Source: RPQJ01 sp046347155
GTDB lineage: Bacteria > Pseudomonadota > Gammaproteobacteria > Steroidobacterales > Steroidobacteraceae
DNA: 64,000 nt
Assembly (NCBI GenBank): GCA_046347155.1
Contig: JAXMGT010000001.1
Span: 1,240,001 to 1,304,000, forward strand
Direction of reading: 5' to 3'
In this document: piece after piece, positions 8,401-18,127 of the stretch
Layout of the letters: each line of letters starts with the position of its first letter
How positions within the stretch are numbered: the stretch's first letter is position 1
Position numbers and translations under genes: made by a program
Notes under the pieces: generated by a model
The model's database searches: none
What the model was told of the DNA's origin: nothing
The model's input: the letters and a program-made list of their open reading frames with translations, nothing else

Positions 8401-9683
8401 GCGGCGCGCCGCAGCCGATCCGCGGGATGAACGACGTCCTGCCGGAGCAGACCCCGGCGTGGCAGCGCCTCGAGGCCGCGGCCCGCGAGACCTTCGCGGC
8501 CTATGGCTACCGGGAGATCCGGCTGCCGCTGCTCGAGCGCACCGAGCTCTTCAAGCGCTCGATCGGCGAGATGACGGACATCGTCGAGAAGGAGATGTAC
8601 ACGTTCGAGGACCGTGGCGGCGATTCCGTGACGCTGCGACCGGAGGCAACCGCGGGTATCGTGCGGGCCTGCCTCTCGAACGGGCTCCTGCACAACCAGC
8701 GGCAGCGACTCTGGTGCACCGGGCCGATGTTCCGCTACGAGCGCCCGCAGAAGGGCCGGTACCGGCAGTTCCACCAGGTCGACGTCGAGGCGCTCGGGTT
8801 CCCGGGGCCGGACGTGGACGCCGAGATCATCCTGATGTCGGCCCGGATCTGGCGACGGCTCGGGATCCGCGGCCTGTCGCTCAACCTGAATTCGCTCGGC
8901 ACGCCGGAATCGCGCCGCGTCTACCGGGAGCGGCTGGTCGAATACTTCAGCCGTCACCTCGACGTGCTCGACGAGGACAGCCGCCGCCGTCTCGGCGGCA
9001 ACCCGCTGCGCATCCTCGACAGCAAGAATCCGGCGCTGCGCGGCGTGATCGACGGTGCGCCGCTCATCACGGACCACCTGGACCCGGAATCCGCCGCGCA
9101 TTTCGCCGAACTGCGCTCCAGGCTCGACGCTGCCGGCGTCGCGCACGTCGTCAACCCGCGGCTGGTGCGTGGCCTCGACTATTATTCGCGCACCGTGTTC
9201 GAGTGGGTGACCACCGAACTCGGCTCGCAGGACGCGGTGTGCTCGGGCGGCCGCTACGACGGGCTGGTCGCGCAGCTCGGCGGCGACCCGGTGCCCGCGA
9301 TCGGCTGGGCGCTCGGCGTCGAGCGCATCGTCGAGCTGATGCGCCAGCAGGGCCTCGCCGGCGACGAGACGGTCGCCGACGTCTACGTCGTGCTCGGCGG
9401 GCCGGCGGCCGAGGCCGCCGGTCTCGGGATCGCCGAGGCGCTGCGCGACGCGGTGCCCGGCGTGAGGATCGAGATGAATGCGGGCGGCGGCAGCTTCAAG
9501 TCTCAGCTGAAGCGCGCCGACCGCAGCGGCGCGACGCTGGCGGTGATCGTCGGCGACGCGGAGCTCGAGCGTGGCGTCGCCGGGCTGAAGCCGCTGCGCG
9601 AGGAGGCCGGCCAGTCCGAGGTGGCGCTCGACGGGCTGGCGGCCGAAGTGGCCTGCCGCCTCGGACGCGGCACGGGCGGCTGA
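8397..9683 (+). CDS. hisS: Histidine--tRNA ligase
   Basis: 428 aa from GTG 8397 (overlaps the rodZ stop), close to E. coli HisRS (424). Class II catalytic core: motif 2 in FRYERPQKGRYRQFHQ and the histidine-specific RGLDYYSRTVFE, plus motif 3 in AIGWALGVERI. The C-terminal anticodon-binding domain spans about 335-428. It charges tRNA-His in the cytoplasm. The start agrees with the usual IRGMNDVLP N-terminus. Confidence 0.96.
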   Translation: MSGAPQPIRGMNDVLPEQTPAWQRLEAAARETFAAYGYREIRLPLLERTELFKRSIGEMTDIVEKEMYTFEDRGGDSVTLRPEATAGIVRACLSNGLLHNQRQRLWCTGPMFRYERPQKGRYRQFHQVDVEALGFPGPDVDAEIILMSARIWRRLGIRGLSLNLNSLGTPESRRVYRERLVEYFSRHLDVLDEDSRRRLGGNPLRILDSKNPALRGVIDGAPLITDHLDPESAAHFAELRSRLDAAGVAHVVNPRLVRGLDYYSRTVFEWVTTELGSQDAVCSGGRYDGLVAQLGGDPVPAIGWALGVERIVELMRQQGLAGDETVADVYVVLGGPAAEAAGLGIAEALRDAVPGVRIEMNAGGGSFKSQLKRADRSGATLAVIVGDAELERGVAGLKPLREEAGQSEVALDGLAAEVACRLGRGTGG

Positions 9684-9720
9684 TCGACAACGACGCGACG
9701 CCGGCCGGGCCGGTGCCGCC

Positions 9721-10443
9721 ATGGGAGTCCTGGACGTGGAAGACCTGACCGACAACGAACGCGAAGAACAACTCCGGCGCTGGTGGAGCGACAACTGGGC
9801 GTGGATCCTCGGCGGCATCGCGCTCGGCATCGCGATCCTGTGGGGATTCAATTACTGGAAGTCGGCCAAGCTCGCCGAGGCGCAGCAGGACGAGTTCACG
9901 TACGAATCCGTGATCGAGCTGCTCAGCCAGAGCAAGTTCGACGACGCGGTCGCCGCAGCCAAGGCGCTGCGCGATCGGCACCCGAAGTCGCCGTACACGG
10001 ACCAGGCGGACCTCGCGGTCGCCCGCGCCGCCGTCGAGGCCCGCAAGTACGAGGACGGCGCCGACCACCTGCGCGTCGTGATGGAGGCCTCGCGTGACGC
10101 CGAGCTGCGCTCGATCGCGCGTACGCGGCTCGCTCGCGTCTACGTGGAACAGGGCAAGTTCGACGACGCGATCGCGCTGCTCGCGACCGGCGATGCCGGC
10201 GCGTGGGCGGCGCTCTACCACGACGTGCGCGGCGACGCGTACGCGGGCAAGGGCGACCCGGCCGCGGCACGCAAGGAATACGACGCCGCGCTCGCGGTGC
10301 CCGCGACGGACTCCGGCCTCGATCGTGCGTTCGTCGAATTGAAGCGCGATGCGCTGCCGGCGGCGGCGACGCAGGCGCCCGCAGCAGCCGTGCCGGCCAC
10401 TCCGCCGGCCGCCCCGGCACCGGCGGGGACCCCGGCTCCATGA
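9721..10443 (+). CDS. yfgM: YfgM family TPR protein, SecYEG ancillary factor
   Basis: 240 aa. A short cytoplasmic N-terminus (EEQLRRWWSDNW), one membrane segment (about residues 27-46) and a periplasmic TPR-like region (SKFDDAVAAAKALRDRHP and similar repeats), ending in an Ala/Pro-rich tail. The family associates with the Sec translocon and periplasmic chaperones. The hisS-yfgM-bamB-der order supports the assignment. The stop overlaps the bamB start (ATGA). Confidence 0.85.
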   Translation: MGVLDVEDLTDNEREEQLRRWWSDNWAWILGGIALGIAILWGFNYWKSAKLAEAQQDEFTYESVIELLSQSKFDDAVAAAKALRDRHPKSPYTDQADLAVARAAVEARKYEDGADHLRVVMEASRDAELRSIARTRLARVYVEQGKFDDAIALLATGDAGAWAALYHDVRGDAYAGKGDPAAARKEYDAALAVPATDSGLDRAFVELKRDALPAAATQAPAAAVPATPPAAPAPAGTPAP

Positions 10444-11597
10444 ACCGTCTACGCCGGCTCGCCGCGCTCGCGACGCTGGGCCTCATCGCCGGCTGCAACA
10501 CCGACACGACGGTCGAGCCGCCGGCCGAACTCGTCGACATCCGGACGACGCTGCCGGTGCACAGGCTCTGGTCCGAGGGCCTCGGCGGCGACGGTGCGGT
10601 GCTCAGGCTGACGCTCGGCGTCGCGGGCATGGGTGACACGGTCTACGCGGCCGGCCGCGGCGGCGACGTGCGCGCGATGGACGCGGCCACCGGCAAGGTG
10701 CGCTGGTCCACCGACACGGACCTCGAGTTGTCCGCGGGGCCCGGTGTCGGCGAGGGTCTCGTCGTCGTGGGCACCAGCGACGGCGACGTCGTCGCACTCG
10801 ACGCAGCGACGGGCAAGCAGCGCTGGAAAGGCAAGATCCCGGGAGAACTCCTGGCGCCGCCTCTGGTACAGGGCGGGCACGTGATCGTGCGCTCGGTCGA
10901 GGGCCGCCTGCGCGCTCTCGACGCGACGGACGGCAAGGAACAGTGGCTCGTCGAGGACGTCGTCCCGCGGCTCTCGCTGCGCGGCACGGCCACGCCGGTC
11001 GCCGCCGAGGGCGGCACGGTCGTCTGCGGTTTCGACACGGGCAAGCTCATGGCGGTCACGCTCGACAAGGGCGAGACGCTCTGGCAGCTGCAGCTCGCGA
11101 CGCCGCACGGGCGCACTGAGCTCGAGCGTCTCTCAGACGTCGATTCGGCCGTGCGCATCTCCGGCAAGGACGTCTACGCCGTCGGCTACCAGGGACGCGT
11201 GGCGATGCTCTCGCTCGACGGCGGCCAGATCTGGTGGTCCCGCGACCTCTCGAGCTACCGTGGTCTCGACATCGACGACGACCAGGTCTACGTCGCGACC
11301 TCGGACGGCAGCGTCGTGGCGCTGCGTCGCCGCGACGGCGCGGTCGTCTGGGAGCAGAAGGCGCTGGCGCGGCGCGGCCTCAGCACGCCGGCGGTGGTCG
11401 GGTCCGTGGTCGTCGTCGGTGATTTCGAGGGTTACCTGCACTTCCTCGACCGGTCGACCGGCAAGTTCGTCGCGCGGGAGCACCCGGGCTCCGAGCGGAT
11501 CGCCGCGCCACCGCTCGTGATCGGCGACCGCGTCTACGCGATCGACGAGGGCGGTCACCTCGAAGCCTACCGCGTCGGGAGCGCGGCGGGAGGCTGA
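10440..11597 (+). CDS. bamB: Outer membrane assembly lipoprotein BamB
   Basis: 385 aa lipoprotein with signal peptide and lipobox LIAGC (Cys about residue 19), followed by PQQ-like beta-propeller repeats (AMDAATGKVRWS, ALDAATGKQRWKG, ALDATDGKEQWL, SLDGGQIWWS). BamB scaffolds BamA and early outer membrane protein substrates in the BAM complex. ATG 10440 overlaps the yfgM stop. Length and number of blades fit an eight-bladed propeller. Confidence 0.93.
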   Translation: MNRLRRLAALATLGLIAGCNTDTTVEPPAELVDIRTTLPVHRLWSEGLGGDGAVLRLTLGVAGMGDTVYAAGRGGDVRAMDAATGKVRWSTDTDLELSAGPGVGEGLVVVGTSDGDVVALDAATGKQRWKGKIPGELLAPPLVQGGHVIVRSVEGRLRALDATDGKEQWLVEDVVPRLSLRGTATPVAAEGGTVVCGFDTGKLMAVTLDKGETLWQLQLATPHGRTELERLSDVDSAVRISGKDVYAVGYQGRVAMLSLDGGQIWWSRDLSSYRGLDIDDDQVYVATSDGSVVALRRRDGAVVWEQKALARRGLSTPAVVGSVVVVGDFEGYLHFLDRSTGKFVAREHPGSERIAAPPLVIGDRVYAIDEGGHLEAYRVGSAAGG

Positions 11598-11599
11598 CC

Positions 11600-13009
11600 G
11601 TGCTGCCCGTCGTCGCCCTGGTCGGGCGTCCCAATGTCGGCAAGTCGACGCTGTTCAACGCGCTGACCCGCACGCGGGACGCGCTGGTCGCGGACCAGCC
11701 CGGGCTCACTCGCGACCGCAAGTACGGCTACGCTCGTGTCGGTCCGCGGCCCTGCGTCGTCGTCGACACCGGCGGGCTGGTCGAGACGGTGGAGGGCATC
11801 GAGCGGCTGATGGCCGAGCAGACGCTCAAGGCCGTCGAGGAAGCCGACCGCGTCCTGCTGGTCGTCGACGCGCGCGCGGGCTGCGTGCCCGGCGACCAGC
11901 ACGTCGCGGACATCCTGCGCCGCAGCGGCAAACCGGTCGTCGTCGTCGCGAACAAGTCGGAGTCGCTCGACCCCGCGATGGCCGGCGCGGATTTCCACCA
12001 GCTCGGCTTCGGCGAACCCGAGGCCGTGTCCGCTGCGCACGGCGAGGGCGTGCACGCGCTCGTCGCACGCGCGCTCGAGGGCCTGCCGGAGCCCGAGGCC
12101 CGGCCGGACGAGGCCCCGGACGGCGAGGGCGAGATCCGGGTCGCGGTCGTCGGCCGCCCGAACGTCGGCAAGTCGACGCTGATCAACCGGCTGCTCGGCG
12201 AGGAACGGCTCGTCGCATTCGATCAGCCGGGCACGACCCGCGACACGGTCTTCGTCCCATTCGAACGCGACGGCCAGCGCTACACGCTGATCGACACGGC
12301 GGGCGTGCGCCGTCGCGCCCGCGTGAGCGACGCGATCGAGAAATTCAGCATCGTCAAGGCGCTGCAGGCGATCGAGGAGGCGCACGTCGTGATCGGCGTC
12401 CTAGACGCGCACGAGACGATCGCCGAGCAGGACGCGTCGCTGCTCGGGCTCGTGGCCGAGCAGGGCCGGGCGATGGTCATCGCCGTGAACAAGTGGGACG
12501 GCATCGACCCCTCGCAGCGCGACGCGATCCGCGACGGCGTCGACCTGCGGCTCGACTTCCTGCGGTTCGCGTCGGTGCACTTCATCTCGGCGCGGCACGG
12601 CACCGGGGTCGGCGACCTGATGGGCGCGGTGCGCACGGCGTATCGCGCGGCGATGAAGGAACTGCCGACGAAGGAACTCACCCGGGCGCTCGAGCAGGCG
12701 ATCTCGATGCACCAGCCCCCGCTGGTGCGGGGCCGCCGCATCAAGCTCCGCTACGCCCACCAGGGCGGGCGCAACCCGCCGGTGGTCGTGATCCACGGCA
12801 ACCAGACGCAGCACGTGCCGGATGCCTACCGCCGCTACCTCGAGAACCACTTCCGGCAGGCGTTCCGGCTCACCGGGACGCCGATGCGGATCGAGTTCCG
12901 CACGGACGACAACCCGTATTCGGGCCGCCGCAACGAACTCACGCCCCGCCAGCAGCGCAAGCGCCAGCGCCTGATCCGCAACCGCAAGGCCGGCACCGGC
13001 AAGCGCTGA
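11600..13009 (+). CDS. der: Ribosome biogenesis GTPase Der (EngA)
   Basis: 469 aa with two tandem GTPase domains: first G1 GRPNVGKSTLFN (about residues 9-20) and second GRPNVGKSTLIN (about 187-198). Each has a DTxG G3 motif (VDTGGLVE, IDTAGVRRR) and N/TKxD-type G4 (second: NKWDG), and a C-terminal KH-like domain (about 365-450) ends in a basic tail. Needed for 50S subunit maturation. It starts at GTG 11600, 2 nt after bamB. The first domain's G4 reads NKSE rather than NKxD. Confidence 0.96.
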   Translation: MLPVVALVGRPNVGKSTLFNALTRTRDALVADQPGLTRDRKYGYARVGPRPCVVVDTGGLVETVEGIERLMAEQTLKAVEEADRVLLVVDARAGCVPGDQHVADILRRSGKPVVVVANKSESLDPAMAGADFHQLGFGEPEAVSAAHGEGVHALVARALEGLPEPEARPDEAPDGEGEIRVAVVGRPNVGKSTLINRLLGEERLVAFDQPGTTRDTVFVPFERDGQRYTLIDTAGVRRRARVSDAIEKFSIVKALQAIEEAHVVIGVLDAHETIAEQDASLLGLVAEQGRAMVIAVNKWDGIDPSQRDAIRDGVDLRLDFLRFASVHFISARHGTGVGDLMGAVRTAYRAAMKELPTKELTRALEQAISMHQPPLVRGRRIKLRYAHQGGRNPPVVVIHGNQTQHVPDAYRRYLENHFRQAFRLTGTPMRIEFRTDDNPYSGRRNELTPRQQRKRQRLIRNRKAGTGKR

Positions 13010-13094
13010 GGCGTGCCGGGCCTCATAACCGGGGCTTCTGACGCGCTATCCTCTCGTCAGTAGCCCGGGGGGAGGGTCGGCATACACTGCCGCC

Positions 13095-14258
13095 ATGGCC
13101 ATGGCATTCGCCCGCACGCCCACGAATCGTTCCGCGACCGACCTGCCCGCGCGCCGGATCGTGCGGCTGCCCGCGCCGCTCGTGTTGCGGCGCGGCGGCG
13201 TACTCGCGGCCCCCGAGGTCGCGTACGAGAGCTGGGGACGGCTGAACGCCGCCCGAGACAACGCCGTGCTGATCTTCACCGGCCTGTCGCCCTCGGCTCA
13301 CGCGGCCTCGTCGCCCGACGATCCGCGGCCGGGCTGGTGGGAGACGATGATCGGCGAAGGACGCCCGATCGACACCCGCCGGTTCTTCGTCGTCTGCGTG
13401 AATGCGCTCGGCAGCCCGTTCGGTTCGTCGAGCCCCGCGTCCATCGACCCGGCGACGGGCCGGCCCTACGGTATGTCGTTCCCGGAGTTCACCGTCGAGG
13501 ACATCGCGGCGGCCGGGCACGCGCTGCTCGGGACGCTCGGGATCGAGCGCCTCGCGGCGCTCGTCGGCCCGTCGCTCGGCGGCATGGTGGTGCTCGCGTA
13601 CTGCGCGCTCTACCCGGGGACCGTCGAGAACCTGGTCACGATCTCGGGTGCGGCCGCGGCCTCGCCGTTTGCGATCGCGTTGCGCTCGCTGCAGCGGGAG
13701 ATGGTGCGCAGCGACCCGGCCTGGCGCGGCGGCCACTACGAGCCCGGGCGCGGCCCGCGGCTCGGGCTGCGGCTCGCCCGGAAGCTCGGCACGATCACCT
13801 ACCGCGGCCAGCAGGAGTGGCAGGAACGCTTCGGCCGCAAGCGCGTCACCGGCGCAACCGGATTGTCGGGCGATTTCGGGCCGCAGTTCGAGGTCGAGGC
13901 CTACCTCGAGCACCAGGCGCTGCGGTTTGCGGACGTCTTCGACGCGAACGCCTACCTGTACCTCTCACGCGCGATGGACCAGTTCGACCTCGCCGAGCAC
14001 GGCGGCGGTTCGCTCGATCGCGCGTTCGCCGGATTCGGCGTGCGCCGCGCGCTCGTGATCGGCGTCGAGACGGACATGCTGTTCCCGATCCACCAGCAAC
14101 GCGAAATCGCCGACCGGCTCGCGGCGACCGAGGCCGAAGTGCATTTCCACGCATTCCCGTCGCCACAGGGTCACGACGCGTTCCTGAGCGACCTCGAGCG
14201 CTTCGAGCCTGCGATCGGCGGATTCATCCGCGACATCGAGGGACGCCCGGCCGCCTGA
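13095..14258 (+). CDS. metX: MetX-family O-acyltransferase, serine O-succinyltransferase-like
   Basis: 387-aa alpha/beta hydrolase of the MetX family. Nucleophile elbow GPSLGGM (Ser about residue 160), Asp in VETDMLFP and His in SPQGHDAFL form the triad. The active-site lining reads TGLSPSAHA and VNALGSPFGSSSPAS, which I recall as the pattern of Xanthomonas-type serine O-succinyltransferases rather than the homoserine acetyltransferase pattern (HALTGDSH). The substrate could therefore be L-serine plus succinyl-CoA (cysteine synthesis) instead of homoserine. No metW neighbour. Subfamily call is from memory of related sequences. Confidence 0.8.
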   Translation: MAMAFARTPTNRSATDLPARRIVRLPAPLVLRRGGVLAAPEVAYESWGRLNAARDNAVLIFTGLSPSAHAASSPDDPRPGWWETMIGEGRPIDTRRFFVVCVNALGSPFGSSSPASIDPATGRPYGMSFPEFTVEDIAAAGHALLGTLGIERLAALVGPSLGGMVVLAYCALYPGTVENLVTISGAAAASPFAIALRSLQREMVRSDPAWRGGHYEPGRGPRLGLRLARKLGTITYRGQQEWQERFGRKRVTGATGLSGDFGPQFEVEAYLEHQALRFADVFDANAYLYLSRAMDQFDLAEHGGGSLDRAFAGFGVRRALVIGVETDMLFPIHQQREIADRLAATEAEVHFHAFPSPQGHDAFLSDLERFEPAIGGFIRDIEGRPAA

Positions 14259-14264
14259 GCCGCT

Positions 14265-15146
14265 TCAGCGTTCGAGCACGAGCTCCGGGTCCACCATCGC
14301 CCGGTTCACGGACACACCCCAGTGCAGGTGCGGGCCGGTGACGCGTCCGGTGGCGCCGACCAGGCCCAGGCGGTCACCGGTCGCCACGAGCTGCCCCGGC
14401 GCGACGTCGATCCGGCTCAGGTGGCAATACATCGTGACCACGCCCTCGCCGTGGTCGACGAACACGGTGTTGCCGTTGAAGAAGAAGTCGCCGGTCTCGA
14501 CCACGCGGCCCGGCGCGGGCGCGAGCACCGGCGTGCCGGCGGCCGCGGCGATGTCCATCCCGCTGTGCGGCTTGCGTGCCTCGCCGTTGAAGTAGCGGCG
14601 CAGCCCGAAGCTGCTCGAGCGCTCGCCGCCGACCGGCGGTCGCATCCGGAACTGCGGTACACGCCCCGCCGTGTAGGTGCCGAGCGCAGCGTCGATGCGG
14701 ACCTGCTCGCGCTCGATCCGCGCAAGGTCCCGGGCGTCCGGGTTCACGTGGTGGGAATTCTTCACCTCGAGGCGCTGCTCGGCGTACTTGCGATCGACGA
14801 CGTCGAACGTGAGCGCCGTCTCGGGCGGATTCCCGTTCGCCGGAACGAAACGCGCGGCGTGCGCTCCGGGCACGACGTCGAGCGGGATGCCGACGACTGC
14901 CACCCAGCCGCGCGCCGAGTCCACGACCGGGGCCCTGTGGTCGTTGAACCAGACCTCGCCGGGCGCCGGGTTGCCGGCCGACCCGGGCAGGACCAGGATC
15001 GCGAGTCCGCCCGGGACGCGCCGTTCCTCCGGCAGTTCGACGGCCGCGGCGGTCGCGGCCATCGCGCCGAGCGCCGCCGGCAGCACCAGGGCGATCGCCA
15101 GGGCGACGGGCAGCGTCGGCGCATACTGGCCCCGGCGCGACGTCAC
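14265..15146 (-). CDS. M23 family (LytM-like) metallopeptidase, secreted
   Basis: 293 aa with an N-terminal signal/anchor (PVALAIALVLPAALGAMAA). The N-terminal half is beta-rich, and the C-terminal M23 domain (about 185-290) carries zinc ligands HSGMD and HLHWG. M23 enzymes cleave peptidoglycan cross-bridges or, when degenerate, activate amidases; here the ligands look intact. Its start overlaps the xseA stop (4 nt), so it is in an xseA-M23 unit. Convergent with metX, 6 nt apart. Confidence 0.88.
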   Translation of the reverse strand: MTSRRGQYAPTLPVALAIALVLPAALGAMAATAAAVELPEERRVPGGLAILVLPGSAGNPAPGEVWFNDHRAPVVDSARGWVAVVGIPLDVVPGAHAARFVPANGNPPETALTFDVVDRKYAEQRLEVKNSHHVNPDARDLARIEREQVRIDAALGTYTAGRVPQFRMRPPVGGERSSSFGLRRYFNGEARKPHSGMDIAAAAGTPVLAPAPGRVVETGDFFFNGNTVFVDHGEGVVTMYCHLSRIDVAPGQLVATGDRLGLVGATGRVTGPHLHWGVSVNRAMVDPELVLER

Positions 15147-16543
15147 GCGTCGCGCTCCGGGTCGGTGGCCGTGCCCGCGTCCGCCGAGACGACCGTTGCG
15201 CGCAACCGGCCGCGGGCGAGTCGTGCCGAGATGGACGTTCCCGGTGCGACGCGGCCCGCATCCGTGAGCACGTGGCCCGAGTCGTCCGCGACGATCGCGT
15301 AGCCGCGGTCGAGCGTCGCGAGCGGACTGACGGCGTGCAGCGCCCGTGCGGCCACCTCGAACCTCGTGCGCGCCCGGGCGTTGCGCTGCCGCTGCGCCGC
15401 GACGAGCCGCTGCGACAGCACGTCGAGGCGCAGATCACCGGCCTGCACCCGCAGCCGCGGCGATGCCTGGGCGAGGCGGGCGCGTGCGGTCGTCGATCGC
15501 TGCAGGACCGTCCGCAGCCGGTGGCGCACGGCGAGCGCGAGCCTCGCCTCCAGCTCGTCGAGGCGCTGGGCGTGCTGTCGCAGCCTCACGCCAGGGTGGG
15601 CCCGGGCGAGCCGCTGTTCGCGGGCGCGGAGCCCGTTCTCGAGCTCCCCAAGGCGCCGGCGCAGCGCGAGCTGCAGTCGCCGAGCGGACCCTTCGATCGT
15701 ACGCAGCCACTCGCCGCTGTCGGGAACCACGCGCTCAGCCGCGCCGGACGGCGTCGGCGCGCGGACATCCGCGACCAGGTCGGCGATCGTGACGTCCGTC
15801 TCGTGACCGACGCCGCTCACGACCGGGATCGGGCAGTCGTGGATCGCCCGGGCCACGACCTCTTCGTTGAATGCCCAGAGGTCCTCGAGTGACCCGCCGC
15901 CACGCGCGACGATCAGCACATCGCAGTCGCGTCGTTCGCCCGCCAGCGCGATCGCCTGTGCGATCTCGCGCGGCGCGGCCTCGCCCTGCACCGGCACCGG
16001 GTAGACGAGCACCGGGACGGCCGCGAACCGGCGCGCCAGGATGTGCAGGATGTCCCGCAGCGCCGCGCCGGTCGGGGACGTCACGACGCCGATCCGCCGG
16101 GGCAGGGCCGGCAAAGGTCGCTTGTGCCGTTCGTCGAACAGGCCCTCGGCGGCGAGCCTCCGTTTCAGTTCCTCGAAGCGGCGCCGAAGCTCGCCTTCGC
16201 CGCCTTCCTCGAGGTACTCGATCACGACCTGGAACTCGCCGCGGGCCTCGTAAAGGCTTACCCGGCCCCGCGCCAGCACCCGGGACCCGTCCTTGACCGG
16301 GAAGCGCACCATCAGGTTGCGCTGCCGGAACATCGCGCAGCGCACCTGCGCCGCCTCGTCCTTCAGCGAGAAGTACCAGTGGCCGGACGCCGGTTTCGAC
16401 AGGTTCGAGACCTCCCCGGACAGCCACACGTACCCGAGCCCCTGCTCGAGCAGCGAGCGGGCCTCCCGGTTCAGGCGGGTGATCGTGAAAATCTCGCGCG
16501 GCGGCGGGGGCTTGGCGCCGGAATCGGCGGGCAGGTCGAACAT
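15143..16543 (-). CDS. xseA: Exodeoxyribonuclease VII large subunit
   Basis: 466 aa. N-terminal OB-fold (about residues 18-110; VWLSGEVSNLSKPASGHWYFSLKD), catalytic region with GVVTSPTGAALRDI and VARGGGSLEDLWAFNEE (about 135-245), VSGVGHETDVTIADLVAD, then a long coiled coil. The enzyme degrades ssDNA to acid-insoluble oligonucleotides together with XseB. xseA next to guaB and divergent from it is common in gammaproteobacteria. Confidence 0.95.
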   Translation of the reverse strand: MFDLPADSGAKPPPPREIFTITRLNREARSLLEQGLGYVWLSGEVSNLSKPASGHWYFSLKDEAAQVRCAMFRQRNLMVRFPVKDGSRVLARGRVSLYEARGEFQVVIEYLEEGGEGELRRRFEELKRRLAAEGLFDERHKRPLPALPRRIGVVTSPTGAALRDILHILARRFAAVPVLVYPVPVQGEAAPREIAQAIALAGERRDCDVLIVARGGGSLEDLWAFNEEVVARAIHDCPIPVVSGVGHETDVTIADLVADVRAPTPSGAAERVVPDSGEWLRTIEGSARRLQLALRRRLGELENGLRAREQRLARAHPGVRLRQHAQRLDELEARLALAVRHRLRTVLQRSTTARARLAQASPRLRVQAGDLRLDVLSQRLVAAQRQRNARARTRFEVAARALHAVSPLATLDRGYAIVADDSGHVLTDAGRVAPGTSISARLARGRLRATVVSADAGTATDPERDA

Positions 16544-16618
16544 GGTGGGGCGATCTTAGCGGGGCGGGGCGGGGGCACAAGGGCGCCGGGCGGGTTTCCC
16601 CGGGGCGCCCGCGCCGGG

Positions 16619-16624
16619 TACAAT
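16619..16624 (+). promoter_or_regulatory. -10 box of guaB with GC-rich discriminator
   Basis: TACAAT at 16619-16624 followed directly by TGCGCGC, 33 nt before the guaB ATG. A -35 is weak (TTTCCC at 16595-16600, 18-nt spacer). The GC-rich discriminator resembles that of growth-rate/stringent-controlled promoters. Confidence 0.5.
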
Positions 16625-16657
16625 TGCGCGCTTCCTTTTACTCGCACGGGACACCCC

Positions 16658-18127
16658 ATGCTGCGCATCCTGGAGGAAGCCCTCACCTTCGACGACGTCC
16701 TGCTCGTCCCGGCGTATTCCGAGGTGCTGCCGCACGAGGTGAGCCTCGGCACGCAGCTCACCCGCGGCATCCGGCTCAACCTGCCGGTCGTCTCCGCAGC
16801 GATGGACACCGTCACCGAGCACCGCCTCGCGATCGCGATCGCGCAGGAGGGTGGCATCGGCATCGTCCACAAGAACATGAGCGCCGAGGCCCAGGCCCGC
16901 GAGGTCGCCAAGGTCAAGCGGTTCGAGAGCGGGATCATCCACGACCCGATCACCGTGCGGCCGGACATGACGATCCGCGACGTGATCCAGCTCACGCGAT
17001 CGAAGAACATCTCCGGCGTCCCGGTCGTGAAGGACGGCCAGGCCGTCGGCATCGTCACGCACCGCGACCTGCGTTTCGAGACCAAGCTCGACGCGCCCGT
17101 CTCCTCGGTGATGACGCCGAAGGAGCGGCTGGTCGCGGTCCGCGAGAACTCCCCGAAGGAGGAAGTGCTCGCGCTGCTCCACAAGCACCGGATCGAAAAG
17201 GTGCTCGTCGTGGACGACGACTTCCGGCTCAAGGGGATGATCACCGTCAAGGACTTCCAGAAGGCGACCGAGTTCCCGCGGGCCTGCAAGGACGAGCGTG
17301 GCGCGCTGCGCGTCGGAGCGGCGGTCGGCACCGGTCCGGACACGCTCGACCGGGTCGCGGCGCTGCGTGAGGCGGGCGTCGACGTGATCGTCGTGGACAC
17401 CGCGCACGGACATTCGCGCGGTGTGCTCCAGATGGTCGCGAAGATCAAGGCCAAGTGGCCCGCGCAGCAGGTGATCGGCGGCAACATCGTCACCCGCGAG
17501 GCGGCGCTCGCGCTGGCCGACGCGGGCGCGGACGCCGTGAAAGTCGGCATCGGTCCGGGCTCGATCTGCACGACCCGCATCGTCGCGGGCGTCGGCGTGC
17601 CGCAGATCTCGGCCGTGGCCAACGTCGCGGCGGCGCTCGCACCGCTCGGCGTCCCGCTGATCGCGGACGGCGGCATCCGGTTCTCGGGCGACGTCGCGAA
17701 GGCGATCGTCGCGGGCGCCTACTGCGTGATGATCGGCGGGCTGTTCGCCGGCACCGAGGAGTCGCCCGGCGAGGTCGAGCTCTACCAGGGTGCCTCGTAC
17801 AAGTCGTACCGCGGCATGGGGTCGCTCGGCGCGATGGCGCAGGCGCACGGCTCGCGCGACCGGTACTTCCAGGACGCAACCTCCGAGCTCGAGAAGCTCG
17901 TGCCGGAGGGCATCGAGGGCCGCGTGCCCTACAAGGGCAGCATCGTCGCGATCCTGCACCAGCTCACCGGCGGACTGCGTGCCGCGATGGGCTACACCGG
18001 CAGCGGCAGCATCGACGAGATGCGCACCCGCCCGCAGTTCGTCCGGATCACGAACGCCGGCATGCGCGAAAGCCACGTTCACGACGTGACCATCACCAAG
18101 GAAGCGCCGAACTACCGTGTCAGCTGA
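16658..18127 (+). CDS. guaB: Inosine-5'-monophosphate dehydrogenase
   Basis: 489 aa from ATG 16658. The TIM-barrel catalytic domain is interrupted by a tandem CBS (Bateman) module at about residues 95-205 (SGVPVVKDGQAVGIVTHRDL, IEKVLVVDDDFRLKGMITVKD). The catalytic loop GIGPGSICTTRIVAGVG (Cys about residue 305) and GYTGSGSIDEMR are present. Oxidises IMP to XMP with NAD+, the first committed step to GMP. Its end overlaps the guaA start by 11 nt. Confidence 0.97.
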   Translation: MLRILEEALTFDDVLLVPAYSEVLPHEVSLGTQLTRGIRLNLPVVSAAMDTVTEHRLAIAIAQEGGIGIVHKNMSAEAQAREVAKVKRFESGIIHDPITVRPDMTIRDVIQLTRSKNISGVPVVKDGQAVGIVTHRDLRFETKLDAPVSSVMTPKERLVAVRENSPKEEVLALLHKHRIEKVLVVDDDFRLKGMITVKDFQKATEFPRACKDERGALRVGAAVGTGPDTLDRVAALREAGVDVIVVDTAHGHSRGVLQMVAKIKAKWPAQQVIGGNIVTREAALALADAGADAVKVGIGPGSICTTRIVAGVGVPQISAVANVAAALAPLGVPLIADGGIRFSGDVAKAIVAGAYCVMIGGLFAGTEESPGEVELYQGASYKSYRGMGSLGAMAQAHGSRDRYFQDATSELEKLVPEGIEGRVPYKGSIVAILHQLTGGLRAAMGYTGSGSIDEMRTRPQFVRITNAGMRESHVHDVTITKEAPNYRVS

